NCBI GenBank assembly: GCA_025349905.2
Contig: MU624601.1
Span: forward strand, 1-43,125
Direction of reading: 5' to 3'
Origin: Blastocladiella britannica
Lineage: Eukaryota > Blastocladiomycota > Blastocladiomycetes > Blastocladiales > Blastocladiaceae
Length of the DNA: 43,125 bases
The stretch's first letter is position 1. The number at the start of each line of letters is the position of its first letter. This document shows positions 11,032 through 21,573 of this stretch, in pieces. Below the pieces are notes generated by a model, which saw only the letters and a list, made by a program, of their open reading frames with translations, was not told where the DNA came from and searched no databases. The translations under genes were made by a program, and so were the position numbers.

Positions 11032-14000
11032 TTAGGGTCCAAGGTTAATGCGGACCTCCGTGTCCTGACGGGCGGCATCACCCGTGAATCCGCCGCGGTG
11101 GGTTGCCATCGGAGCGCTCGGAACGCCAGAAGCGCTTCCCATGGGGGACATGGCACTAGCTGGCACGCTCGTGGATTTAGGGGTGCGGTGACGACGCGCA
11201 ATGCGACGAGTCTTTTTGGTCGAGGGAAGCTGAGTGCGGCCGCGGAACTTGTGGAGCCCGCCGTGGTGCGTCGATTGCTGCTGCTGCTGTTCCGGATTTT
11301 TGTTGACGGCCATGCTGAGGCTGCCCATCTCAATGTCCGGTACCGCCGCTGCCATCGGGTCGCTCCGGTCGCGCGGCGGCAGGGGTGGCGCGCTCGGGGT
11401 GTCGTGGCCACCGCCGTGACCATCATCACCATGGTCGTCGTGGGTGGCACCGTGGCCCTCTCCGTGATGGCCGTGAGCGTGGTGGAAGCCCTCAATGACT
11501 TGCGAAAAGTCGCGACGCGTCAGGACAAAGAGCACCTTGTTGGTCTTGGAAACGACAACCAAGTGACGGAGGGCCAGCGAGCGGAAGGTGTGGAATGCCT
11601 TGTTGGCGCTTGCCCATTCCTGGATCGTGTGGGGGCTCTTGTTCTGTTCACATAGGATTGTCGAGTTAAATGGAAAACAAAAAAAAAAGGAGGGGATAAT
11701 GAAAAATACCATCTGGGCCATGACGATATCCTTGATCGACATGTTGAGGACGCGGTTCTCCACTTTGTGGGATGAGCGGAACTCGGACGGGAACTCGGAG
11801 CGGCGCCACTTTTCATCCAGCGCGGAAAGAGCCATGCGATGATTCTTGAATGTGGCTCCAGTGTGACCCGACGGCGCAATCTGCGCCTCGGGCTCAATGT
11901 CGGCGACAATGCGTTCCAGCTGGCTGCGCAAAAGAAGGCCCTCGAGACGGCCCTGGCGATCAACGACCGGGAATCCGTTGTAGAACATGCTCGAGTGAGG
12001 ATCGTTCGTGCCGGCTGGGTCCCAGTGGTGCGTCAGCAGCTTGATGGCGTGGCCCACGGTGCATTCCTCGTCGGTGAGCGGGAGCACGTAAATGATGCCC
12101 TCGCGCTCGGGCGCAATCTGCTTGATCAGGTCTTTGACGGTCAGGGACTTGAGGTCCGGCGGTGCTTGGTGCGGCAGGTATGGAAGCTCCATTGCTTCGA
12201 TTTCGAGGTGGAACTGGGACGGGCCGATCTTGTCGCCAATCCACTCTATTTATTTTCATTTCGTCAGAAACCTGTGAATGAAAGAGCAAGAGTACGCACT
12301 GGCAAGGAGAACGACCAGCGTGACGCCGTTCAGGTACGTCATGTCGCCGGTAGATTGGAGCGCAACAACGATGATGGTAATCTGTGCTCCAACGCATAAT
12401 CAATATTCGGACATGTATAAAAAAAAATGGAGTAAGATAACAAACCATCATCCGCGAGGTACCAGCCCAAAAGGCGCACATGCCCAGAAGACTCGCTGCT
12501 CCTGGATCCATGAGTGCAATCCCAGTGACGAACCGGCGTTGGAATTGGTTGTAACCTGGTGGACATTTTGGAGATAAAGGTGGGCGTTTGGCATTTCCAC
12601 GGAGAGAAAAAAGGACAAGGCGAACCGATTCCAATCAATCGCCCCATAATGGCACCAATGACGAGCGACGGCATCACCATATCGGTGGGCATGGTGATGT
12701 TATGGGTCGCAATCGACAGGACAACATACATGACGAGGAAAATGGCAAGCGGGCCGGCCTCGAACAAGTAGTACATGCTACACATTGCATGATAAATAAA
12801 AAAGCGATTAGCGCGGTTGCGCGACGATGAAACAACGGAAGAAGCACGGACCCACGCTGGAACAAGTTGTTGAGGATGCCCTCGGCCTGGTTCAACACCA
12901 GACTCGGCATCTGGTAATAGCAATGGGCGCCGATCTTGATACTAGAGTCAATGGGACCTTCAGCGCGACGCACGAGATGCGAGGTAGAGTTGGTGCTCAC
13001 CGCGGCGGTAAGCTTGGACACGAGCGTCGTGTCGGTGTAGAGCAGATCAGGAAGCGCAAGCTTCACGCCGTCGAGGGTGGTTTCGAGGTCGTCGGTCGTA
13101 GGCAGGATCGAAACGGTTTGCTGTGAGTTCTTGGCGCAATTCTGAGCCGCTGCTCCAGCATTGACCGTCAGGACCTGTCAACACAGATGAGTGAGAAAAC
13201 GTCGTTGTGCCAAAGATTGGGAGGATACAAACCGAACTGAGCTGGGTCCACATTGCGTCAGTAGCGCACACGGACGCCTGGAAGCCCGCGCTACAACTGT
13301 CGATAGCCGTGGTGGCGCTGCTATTATCAAGCCAGACGGAACAAGGCTGCACGCAGTCGCTAATCGCTGGGGCCTTGGTAAAGTGCTCCACGGCACGAGT
13401 GAATGGGGTGCATTGAGCCTAGGTGGGAAACAGGGGTGAGCGATTTGAAATCGCTATCAAAAGCAGACAAAATGTTGCACGAACCGTCTCCCACGACTTC
13501 CATTTCGGGCCGTAAAACGCCACCGTCATTGCACCACTTGTCAGCACGACCAGGACTGCCACCTCAAGGAATTTGCCGACGAGGGAGGTTTGAATATTGC
13601 GGGCGCGGAACAGTCGCGTCCAGGCAACAAGCTTGTTGTAAATGCCTCCCGCCAAGCCGCCAATGATGCCGATCAGTGCAAACAAGAGATAATCCGATGC
13701 GTTGAGCGTCAAGTTGGAGCACGGGGTCTAATGTAGTGGTGGCCCATTTGAAATGAGCTTTGAATTATCAACGAATAAAGGAGAAAAAGAGCATACGTTC
13801 ACAGCGTAAATACTGTACGCGGCGCCATTGGCTTTGCCGGGGTACGCGATTGCAAGCGCGACAAGGGACATGGTCGAGGCAAAGAGTGCCTTGGAAATGA
13901 GGTTGGGATCGAAATGGGAGATGGCTTCCTCAATGGCAAAGCAGACACCGGCCAGAGGTGCTGATTTTATGATTTTGATTCAGTCATGCAATTGGTAAAG

Positions 14001-15060
14001 GCTGCAGATATATAATAAAGGATGATACCCTGGAAAGCACTGGCAACACCAGTGGCAGCACCGACGGTGGCAAACATGCGGAGCTCGTTGGAGCGCATGG
14101 TGCGGAAAAGTGAGGTCTTGTCGCCAATCTCGGAAGTATTTTCCATTCCGTAGAGCCAACGCGCGAGCATCGGGACCTTTTTCAGGTTGCGGACCAAGAT
14201 GATGGCAAACACCATGCAAACTATAATACTGGTGTGAGCGATTGTCCCCCACTCCATAACGACGAAGGGAAAAAAAAATACCATGGATCAACGGTCCATC
14301 GTAACCACTAAAGAGGCCCGAATTAACAATGCAGACCATGCCAATGATCTTGGCAACAAGAGTACGCCACGAAATGTATCGGGGTCGCTCGACTCCGTTC
14401 TGGGCATCAATCAACAAGGTAAATCGTGGGGGATTCCCAAGAAATAATAAAAAGGAAAACAGTACCAAGTACGCAACAAGCTCGGGCATGCCCGATCCAG
14501 CCGCCGACGGTTCCCAGATCGTCACCGCAAATCCAATCAGCGCCATTCCAGCCGAGGTTCCCGTCAACACCCCAAACACCGCCAAAGGGCTGTTCATGCG
14601 CTCCTTGACTAGGTCGAAGCGGTACTTGTTGAATGCAAAGGTCCAGTGGTGCAGCTCGTAGTAGTAGAATCCGGACGCGAGTCCAATGATGATGAGCAGC
14701 ACGGTGTGAGAGGCCATGGGCGCAAAGTCCAAGTGCCAGCGGGGCGACGGACGGAACGCTTTGCGCAGCTTGGGATCGTTGGCGCGGGACACGTTCTCGC
14801 GGTGGTGGGCAAGTGATTCCTCATTGTCGATTTCCTCGTAGTCGACTGCACATGTTGAGTTTGTGAGATTCCATCATGACTTGGGATTGGCGAGGGAGGA
14901 ATGACGGACCTGAATTCCATCCCTCCGATTTCTTGACGCGCGCAAAATGGCGCTCGCTCGGGTTCACGGCCGGGCCTCTCCCGCCACGGTTGCTCTCGCC
15001 GTCTGTACCTGCGCCACCCGTCAAGTGCTCTCGGGAGCTTGACGCGGGGTCGTGGGACAT
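11032..15060 (-). CDS. CLC-family chloride channel/transporter with CBS pair and His-rich tail, 13 exons
   Basis: 1082 aa. Exons: 15060-14910, 14845-14466, 14399-14282, 14220-14029, 13960-13797, 13727-13485, 13418-13233, 13174-12852, 12777-12626, 12555-12446, 12381-12300, 12245-11710, 11643-11032; introns are 54-74 bp. The best overall match is the intracellular CLC-6/7-like type. GSGMPE (167-172) is intact, but the gating motif is GYDGPLIH (209-216) where GKEGP is usual, so the gating Glu becomes Asp. FAIEE (288-292) keeps the proton-pathway glutamates. The third pore motif reads TDMVMP (617-622) instead of GxFxP. The helix-R region AKWIGDKIGPSQF has Phe712 where the pore Tyr is expected. 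Two cytosolic CBS domains (~735-820 and ~868-925) are followed by about ten His in 27 residues (~930-957). Probably a vacuolar or endosomal Cl-/H+ exchanger or channel. Intron 12 (11709-11644) is in frame and read through by simple ORFs. Confidence 0.92.
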
Positions 15061-15222
15061 TGTTTTCGCTTTTGTTGATGCTCGTTAGCGTTAGGACAGG
15101 ACAGGACGCGGCTTGCCAATTAAACGAGGGGTCGTGTCGAAAGAGAACTGATTGGTATGGCATGCAAGGGCGTGGGCCCGTTTTGTTGAGGCGCTCCAAA
15201 CGCGAGTGGTAAATAAAAGGGT

Positions 15223-16542
15223 TCAATTCAAGTCACCCACCGCCAACAAAAAGCGGTCAACTGCCGCAAGGCCGTGATCCTCCACCAACCCACTTCCATT
15301 CGGGAAAGTCGACGGTGCAGCGAGTGCAAAGTCGGCCACGTCTGCAGCACTGGCAGCCTTGAACCGGGCCAGCGTCGCCACCAGCGGCAGACTTGATCCG
15401 CTCACCTTGGATCGGCTGTCGTTGTTGTTGTTGTTACGGTGCCCATGAGACGAAGAAACAAGTGGGGCAGCAGGCTCGTGCACAATCATCGTGTGGAGAC
15501 CAACCACTGGTGCCGACATGGCGGGAAGCGACCGCACCACCGTCCTGGACCCTGCATCAACGATACTGACGGTTCCCGAGGCGGTCCCAGCCACGACGCG
15601 GGTACCGCTGGGACTGACTGCCACCGACGTGACGCGTGCCGTCGGGTGAACGCTGCACCAAGACGCACGCAGCGAAATGACAGGTGCGGATCCTGCGAGG
15701 GCGACGCCGGGAGCTCCTACCAGCGGCGTGCTGTACACGGCGCCGGCATCTCCCGCAAGGTACACGGTCATGTCCGCCGGATCGAGAGCCAGGCCGTGGA
15801 TCGGAGAAGGGCACAGGTACGTGGCGAGCGTGGCGCCGGTGGCCAGGTCATGGGCCTTGGCGGCGTGGTCCAGCGACGCCGAGAACAGGCGGCCAGTCGC
15901 GGACGGCGAGTGCGAAAACGACAGCGCCGTGATGGGCAGCGTGTGCGTCGACAGCGTGTGCAGTGGGGGCGGCGGCGGTGCCAGCGGGTCGGCCATGCTA
16001 TTCCATTTTTCATCGGATTAGCTCTTGCATGCATGCATGTACTGACATGGAGCAAAAAACGAAACGAACCTGGCAACCTCAAAGACCTTAACAATGGCGT
16101 CCGCAGAGCCGCTGGCAACCATGACCTCATCCCACGACCAGGCAATGGCGGTGATGGCCTGAAAGTGGGCATCCACGACCTGCAAGAGCGCGCCCGAGGC
16201 CGCGTCCCAGAGGTACAACTTGCCCGTCTCGGAGCCGGCAGCCAGCAGCCGCCCTGATGGACTAGCCGAGACAGTGCGCAGGCGTTCAGGCAGCGGGCAC
16301 TTGCTCAGCGGCTGATCGCGGTCGTGCGAGAATACGGCCAGAACACCCTTGTCCTTGAGCAGCACCGCAAAGTGGGGAGCGCTGGCCGAGAGCGCCGTGA
16401 ATCCGCCAGCGTGGCCAGTCGCGCATGGCTTGTACGCGCGCAAAACCAAGCCAGAATGCACGTCGGTCAGGTGGGCGACGTGGTCCGCCGAGGTGATGGC
16501 GAGGACTGCCTCGCGCAGGGACGGCGGCGGTGGTTGTGACAT
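15223..16542 (-). CDS. WD40 protein, IPI3/WDR18-like pre-rRNA processing factor, 2 exons
   Basis: Exons 16542-16070 and 15997-15223 with a 72-bp intron give 415 aa. WD40 blades are visible: GRLLAAGSETGKLYLWDAASG, then HFQAITAIAWSWDEVMVASGS, then ITALSFSHSPSATGRLFSAS with a DHAAKAHDLATG strand, then VTSVAVSPSGTRVVAGTASG. This order, with AH(F/Y)QxIT followed by a DxxVKVFE end and then a hydrophobic CPxxIHGLALDP strand, resembles WDR18/Ipi3. Ipi3 is part of the Rix1 (PELP1-TEX10-WDR18) complex in 60S ribosome maturation. An Asn run (~5) comes from a GTT/AAC microsatellite. The start ATG at 16542 lies 169 bp from the divergent ML-domain gene. Another small WD40 protein remains possible. Confidence 0.72.
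15421..15435. repeat. GTT/AAC microsatellite (poly-Asn in the WD40 gene)
   Basis: Five tandem GTT triplets, read on the minus strand as five asparagines in a loop of the IPI3-like protein. Confidence 0.85.
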
Positions 16543-16711
16543 TATTATTTCAATTTTCGGGGGTAAATTTTTGCGATCCCCGAAAAAAGCGCGTCCATTT
16601 TTCTTGAGATCATGCGGATCCGTCGTCGCCGTCGCTGTACGCCACGTTCTTTGTTCTCTTTGAACTCCTCCCCAAATCCAACCGAACGAAGAAGAAAAGA
16701 AAAAAATAACC

Positions 16712-17360
16712 ATGCTCCTCGCCCTCCCGCTAATCCTGGCCGTCGCGATGATGGCTTCGGCCCGCCCCACCGCCCGAGTGCTCTCTTCAGAAGTGTCCCT
16801 CGAACACCAGGTCGACTCGACCCACTCCCTCAAAAAGGCCGGTGCTGGGCTCTTGTCTTCCGTCCTCCACGCGGGCAGCAGCTCAGACCCGTTCGTGTCC
16901 GTGTCCGAGGTGGCCGGGTGCCGAAAGAACTCGGATGCGGATGCGCTGACGCTCGAGACGCTGGAAGTGATCCCGGACCCGCCCAGCCGCGGCAGCGCAT
17001 TCAAGGTGCACGCCACGGGCATGCTCAAGCGCCGGGTTGACCGCCCTGCGCAGATCCATGTCGTGGTCAAGCTTGGCCGGTTCATTCAGCTGCTCAAGAA
17101 GGATCTGGACCTCTGCGACAGCGCCGGCGAGGTTAAGCTGTCGTGCCCGCTCGACGAAGGCCCCATTGTGATTGACTCGTCGTTTGATCTGCCAAAAGAA
17201 ATCCCGCCGGGCACGTACTACGTGACAGCGGATGTGACGGACCAGGTACTTTCTTGCTTCCATTTGAGATCGTCGCTTCATTCATTCATTCATCTTTCTT
17301 TGTATTGAATAGGAAGGCGGCCCTGTCACTTGCATCCAGGCTCAGCTCAAGTTTGCCTAA
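16712..17360 (+). CDS. Secreted/vacuolar ML-domain lipid-binding protein (NPC2/PG-PI transfer-like), 2 exons
   Basis: Exons 16712-17245 and 17313-17360 with a 67-bp intron (phase 0) give 193 aa. Residues 1-17 (MLLALPLILAVAMMASA) are a clear signal peptide. The mature part has the ML fold signature: C near residue 70, LEVIPDPPSRGSAFKVHATG, IHVVVKLGRFIQL, DLCD, LSCPL, FDLPKEIPPGTYYV, then the last exon with VTCIQAQLKFA. The family binds sterols or phosphatidylglycerol/phosphatidylinositol in the vacuole or secretory lumen. Fungal members of this size are usually called PG/PI transfer protein. The tiny second exon supplies the last conserved Cys and the final strand, so the unspliced ORF would be truncated. 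It starts divergently from the IPI3-like gene and converges on the coiled-coil gene 73 bp away. Confidence 0.85.
17277..17294. repeat. (TTCA)n microsatellite inside an intron
   Basis: About four tandem TTCA units in the only intron of the ML-domain gene. Confidence 0.8.
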
Positions 17361-17433
17361 AGTCCAACAAGACTTGTTCCGTGTAAATACAACGATTTCA
17401 TTTCCTCAAAATGGCAATAAGGACAGAGGCGAT

Positions 17434-18314
17434 TTAAGTAGTTTCTGACTCTGCGGTATGCCTCCTGGTGATGGGAGTTCCAGGAACCGAGAGGAAAGTG
17501 ACTTCTTCTTCGCCTAGCAACTCCGCTGCGAGCGCAAGTGCATCTTCCAGCCTCTGCTCGAGGTCGCGTAATCGATCGTCCATTGCGACCGCTATATTTT
17601 TGGATCAGTCATTGGAGTTGGAAAATGGAAAATAAAGAACGCACCCCGCTCAACACTTGCTTGTAGGCGCGCAGACTCGCGCATCATCGAGACAGAGTGG
17701 CGTGCTGCGCCCTCCACACTCTCGCGCACCTCGGCAACCGCCCTGCCCGCCTTGATCTGGCGGGTGGCCAGCAGAGCAAGCATCCGATCGGTCGCGCGGC
17801 CAATATCGTCCACCACCGCCACGGTACCGGCCGGATTACCGTACATACTTTTCGTATGAGCTACTGCTGGTGTTGTTGAAGGTATCGTTGGCGACGGTGT
17901 CGCAAATAATGTCAGCCAATTCGCCACAGATATTGCCTCGCCGTCCCGAGAGGCAGACGCCATGGAGGCGATCGATCCTGTAGGCGTCATATCACCTGCC
18001 GTAGTTGCTGATGCGGCGACGACACGCGTTGGTTTTGGCGGCTTTGTCGGCAGGATCGGCGGAATCGGCACGGCAGCAAACCGTGCATACCATTCGGGCA
18101 CATTGTCGGGGATGTTATATTTATTGCTGCTCCCATGTGGTCGGCCGGGACCAGCAGCAGACACCACCGTGATCAGACCACTCTCTGCGCCTTTTGCGCC
18201 GGTGTTGTGATGCGGACGGGAATCTGGTATGCGCGGCGATTTGCTTGGCTCGTTTCCCTGTCGACAAGTACCATGAATTCCATTTATTTTATGCGCCGGC
18301 AGTTGTCGTACCAT
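17434..18314 (-). CDS. Uncharacterised protein with C-terminal coiled coil, 2 exons
   Basis: Not recognised. Exons 18314-17645 and 17591-17434, joined by a 53-bp intron (phase 1), give 275 aa. The N-terminal ~30 residues look like translated AT-rich leader, so the true start may be further downstream or on a separate exon (other ATGs at 18283 and 18274 are in a different frame). The middle contains NIPDNVPEWYARFAAVPIPP and a Pro/Thr/Ser linker. The C-terminal ~100 residues are strongly helical: DRMLALLATRQIKAGRAVAEV, then, after the splice, DDRLRDLEQRLEDALALAAE, ending in a short Thr/Ser tail. The heptad-rich end suggests a complex subunit (for example a small tethering, kinetochore or BLOC-like factor), but no family can be named. 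It is divergent from the phosphatidylserine decarboxylase. Confidence 0.6.
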
Positions 18315-18532
18315 ATTTTTCGCTGAGTGAAAGGGAGGAGACCAAATCGGGAGTCCGCCCACGCCTCAGTTCCCTCTTTGGGATTGTCCGGCTTGTCGAT
18401 ATTCTCGCCACCCACCAAGCACCGTACCGTACCGTGGATATTAAAATTGCCCCTGCGGCCACCTTCATACCCCTTGCTCAAGTTCCTGGGCTGGCCAAAC
18501 CAAATTGAAAAATCAAAACTATCGCAAAAAAA
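18315..18532. promoter_or_regulatory. Divergent promoter region with triple ACCGT repeat
   Basis: A 218-bp gap between two divergent genes. At 18421-18435 there are three perfect tandem ACCGT units, the only clear ordered sequence in the gap. Their function is unknown. Confidence 0.45.
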
Positions 18533-21500
18533 ATGGCACCGACTCTGCGCGTCCAAAGTGCGTACGCCGACTTGAGCCCCAGTGCATGTGACGAATAATA
18601 TATCGCTGATAAACATATTACAGTCTTTGCGGCGCGTAATCTGCTGGCCAAGGACATGAACGGCTCTTCGGATCCGTTTGTCGTCGTTGAGCTCGGAAAG
18701 CAGTCGCTCAAGACGCAAATTGTCATGAAAAACCTGAATCCCGAATGGAACGAGGAGCTCGATTTGTGCGCTTACTCTTGTGATGCCATGAGGCACCTTC
18801 ACTTTTTGATTTTGGACTGACGCTTGTAAAATTATGACAGCGAGCTGCCGATGCCACCGCCTTTGTCCCTCAAGCTGACGGTGTGGGACTGGGACAAGGT
18901 CGGCCGCAACGACTTTCTGGGGGTGGCGTACATTCCGATTGAAGAGGTGCTCACCCAGCGCATGGATGACCAGTCCATGGCAGCCGCCGATCGCAGCGCA
19001 ATCAACTGGCTGCCCCTGCGCCAGCGCTCGGCATCGTCGCGCGTCCAGGGAGAGATCCAGATCCGCGCCGGAATTGTGGGCGACGGCGAAGAAGTGGGTC
19101 AGCTCGCCGCGGCTCTGGCTGGCGCAAGTCTGACGCGCTCTGCCAGCACGCGAAGTGGCACGTCGCTGAGCACTTACCACCGATCGACCTCGTTTTCGAC
19201 TCTTTCTGCTGCCGCATCCATCACTGCAGATAATATGCCTGCTGCTGCGCGCGAAGTGGAGGTGCACGGCGGAGGCGCCGCTGTCTTTATGCCTGCGTTC
19301 ACTTTGCGTACGTGTACTTTTCTCAAAGTTTTGATTTGGGACCGAAATTTTTGATTGCATGGAAAACAGGCCGCCTTGGCAAGGGCGACGTCACCAAAGA
19401 GCTGGATGGTGTGCTCACACTTGATGGTATGGATCTCGTTATTTCCGGAACTGGGTGGACGCAATTTTAACGAAATGGCACACATACAGTGATTGGCGCG
19501 GACAATCTCCCTCCCCTCCGTAACGCAACCAAGAGTACGTGAGCATTATTGTCACACGTTTACACGCACGACACCTGACCTATTCATGCAATCCCAGCCT
19601 CCTTTGATATGGACCCATTCTGCGTCGTGTCTCTGGGCGACCGTGTGCACCGCACCCGCACCATCAAGCACAGCCTCTGCCCCGAGTGGAACGAGCGCGT
19701 GATTTTGCCGGTCACGCATCTGGCGGCTGCACAGTGGCCCGTTGCGATCTCGGTTTACGACTGGGACAAGTTTTCTGGCAACGATTTCATAGGCTCAGTG
19801 GATATCATGATTGGCGACCTGCGCGCACGCACAGACGCGTCCCAGCTGCTCACCATCCCGCTGACCGTGTCGGGCGAGTATGCGGACGCGCTGCAGACAC
19901 CTGCGTCCATCAAGGTTCGCGCCGTGTACCGTCCGATCGCAGAAGTGCGCGACGCCCTCTGGCGCAAGCTGGTCGTCTCGCACGCTGGAGGCGACCAAAC
20001 CATGACCTCGGACGAGCTCGATACGCTTCTTGTGCGCTCAATCGTTTATCTTTTTGTTTTAGCTGTTGATATTCTAACGCGTTCACCATTATAGGAGGTG
20101 CTTGGAGCCAACAACATTGACGATGCTGAGCGCGAAAAGGCATACGCCGAAATCGGCAAGGCTGTCCACGCGGACCTGACGATTGAAGAGGCCGTCAAGC
20201 TGATGGAGATCATTTTCAAGGTCAACCTCCGCGACGACACGCTGACTAAGATGCCCAAATGCCCGTCATGCTCTTTTGTGTTTACCGATGGCGGCGACGT
20301 GATTGCGCACCTGGAGAACTGCTTGGATGGAAAGCGCGGCGACTCGAGCGACATGAGTGCGTTATCATTTGTATTCATTTTGAAGCCTGCTCACCTGGGA
20401 AAATTAGTGATGGGAGGATTCGTGACCGAGGCCAACACATCCCGCAAGGGCATGACCCATCTCCTCAACAAACTCACGCGCGGAGAGTACAGCATTGGCG
20501 CCGACTCGGCCAACATTATCGTCATCAACCGCATCAACGGCCAACTGACGGAAGAAAAGATTCCGACGTTTGTCCGGTATGCCGTTTTTTCCTATTTTTT
20601 TTGGTGTTAGACAATAATAAATCTCACATTTTCTCGCCAGCCTGGGTATTCGGATGCTCTACCGCATTTCCACCAACGCCGTCGAGACCGCCCGCATCAA
20701 GCGCATGCTGCAGGACATGTCGGTCAAGCAGGGCGTCAAGTACACGGACTCCAAATCGGTCAAGGAGATTCCAGGGTTCATCAAGTACCACAAGCTCGAC
20801 ACGGCCGAGATGCTCGAGCCGCTCGAGTCGTTCAAGAATTTCAACGAGTTCTTTTACCGCAAGCTCAAGCCGGGAGTCCGTCCACTTGCGAGTCCTTACC
20901 CAGAGATCGCTGTCTCCGGCGCCGACGCCCGCTTGATGGCCTTTCCCACGATCGCGGCAGCCCAAGAGCTTTGGTACGTTCCTAACGGGTTTTCAAGTTA
21001 TTTGAAAATAGACTCATATCTTTCCATGCTTCTCTTGTAAATAGGATCAAGGGACGCAACTTTACGGTGGACAAGCTGGTCGGATCGGCTGAGGAGGGTG
21101 CGCGCTATGTTGGGGGCTCGCTCGTGATTTTGCGGCTGGCACCACAAGACTACCACCGCTTCCACGTACCGGTGGACGGCGTGCTCTCGGAAACGACCGA
21201 GATCCAAGGTGCGTACTTTACGGTCAACCCAATGGCCATTCGGTCCTCTGTCGACGTGTACCTTGAAAACAAGCGCGCCGTCACCTACATTGATTCCCCT
21301 GTGTTTGGCCGCGTGGCCTTTGTCGCGATCGGCGCCATGATGGTGGGATCGATTGTGCAGACGACCAAGACGGGCCAGCACGTTGCGCGCGGCGACGAGC
21401 ACGGGTTCTTTGCGTTTGGCGGGTCCACGGTGGTATTGCTGTTTGAGCCCGGCCGCATTGAGCTCGATGCGGACTTGGTCGCCAACTCGACGCGTAAGCT

Positions 21501-21573
21501 CGAGACACTGGTGCGCGTCGGCATGTCCATTGGCCGCAAGCCCAACTGGTCGGCGCCGGACGGCCAGCTGTAA
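18533..21573 (+). CDS. Phosphatidylserine decarboxylase with two C2 domains (PSD2 type), 10 exons
   Basis: 820 aa. Exons: 18533-18557, 18624-18765, 18841-19307, 19370-19426, 19490-19534, 19598-20031, 20095-20356, 20408-20576, 20641-20973, 21045-21573; introns 51-75 bp. C2-A (~1-110) has NGSSDPFVVV, NPEWNEELDF and VWDWDKVGRNDFLG, with Ca2+-type acidic loops. C2-B has DMDPFCVVSLG, PEWNERV and DWDKFSGNDFIG. A helical, EF-hand-like stretch comes next, then CPSC...HLENC, a CCHC zinc-finger-like motif (C-x2-C-x12-H-x3-C spacing). The catalytic part has PQDYHRFH, YIDSPVFGRV and FAFGGSTVV (~residue 768-776). The GGST Ser is the self-cleavage site that makes the pyruvoyl group. The enzyme converts phosphatidylserine to phosphatidylethanolamine; the C2-bearing PSD2 class sits on Golgi/endosomal membranes, unlike mitochondrial PSD1. 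There is no transit peptide. Exon 1 is only 25 nt. Confidence 0.95.
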
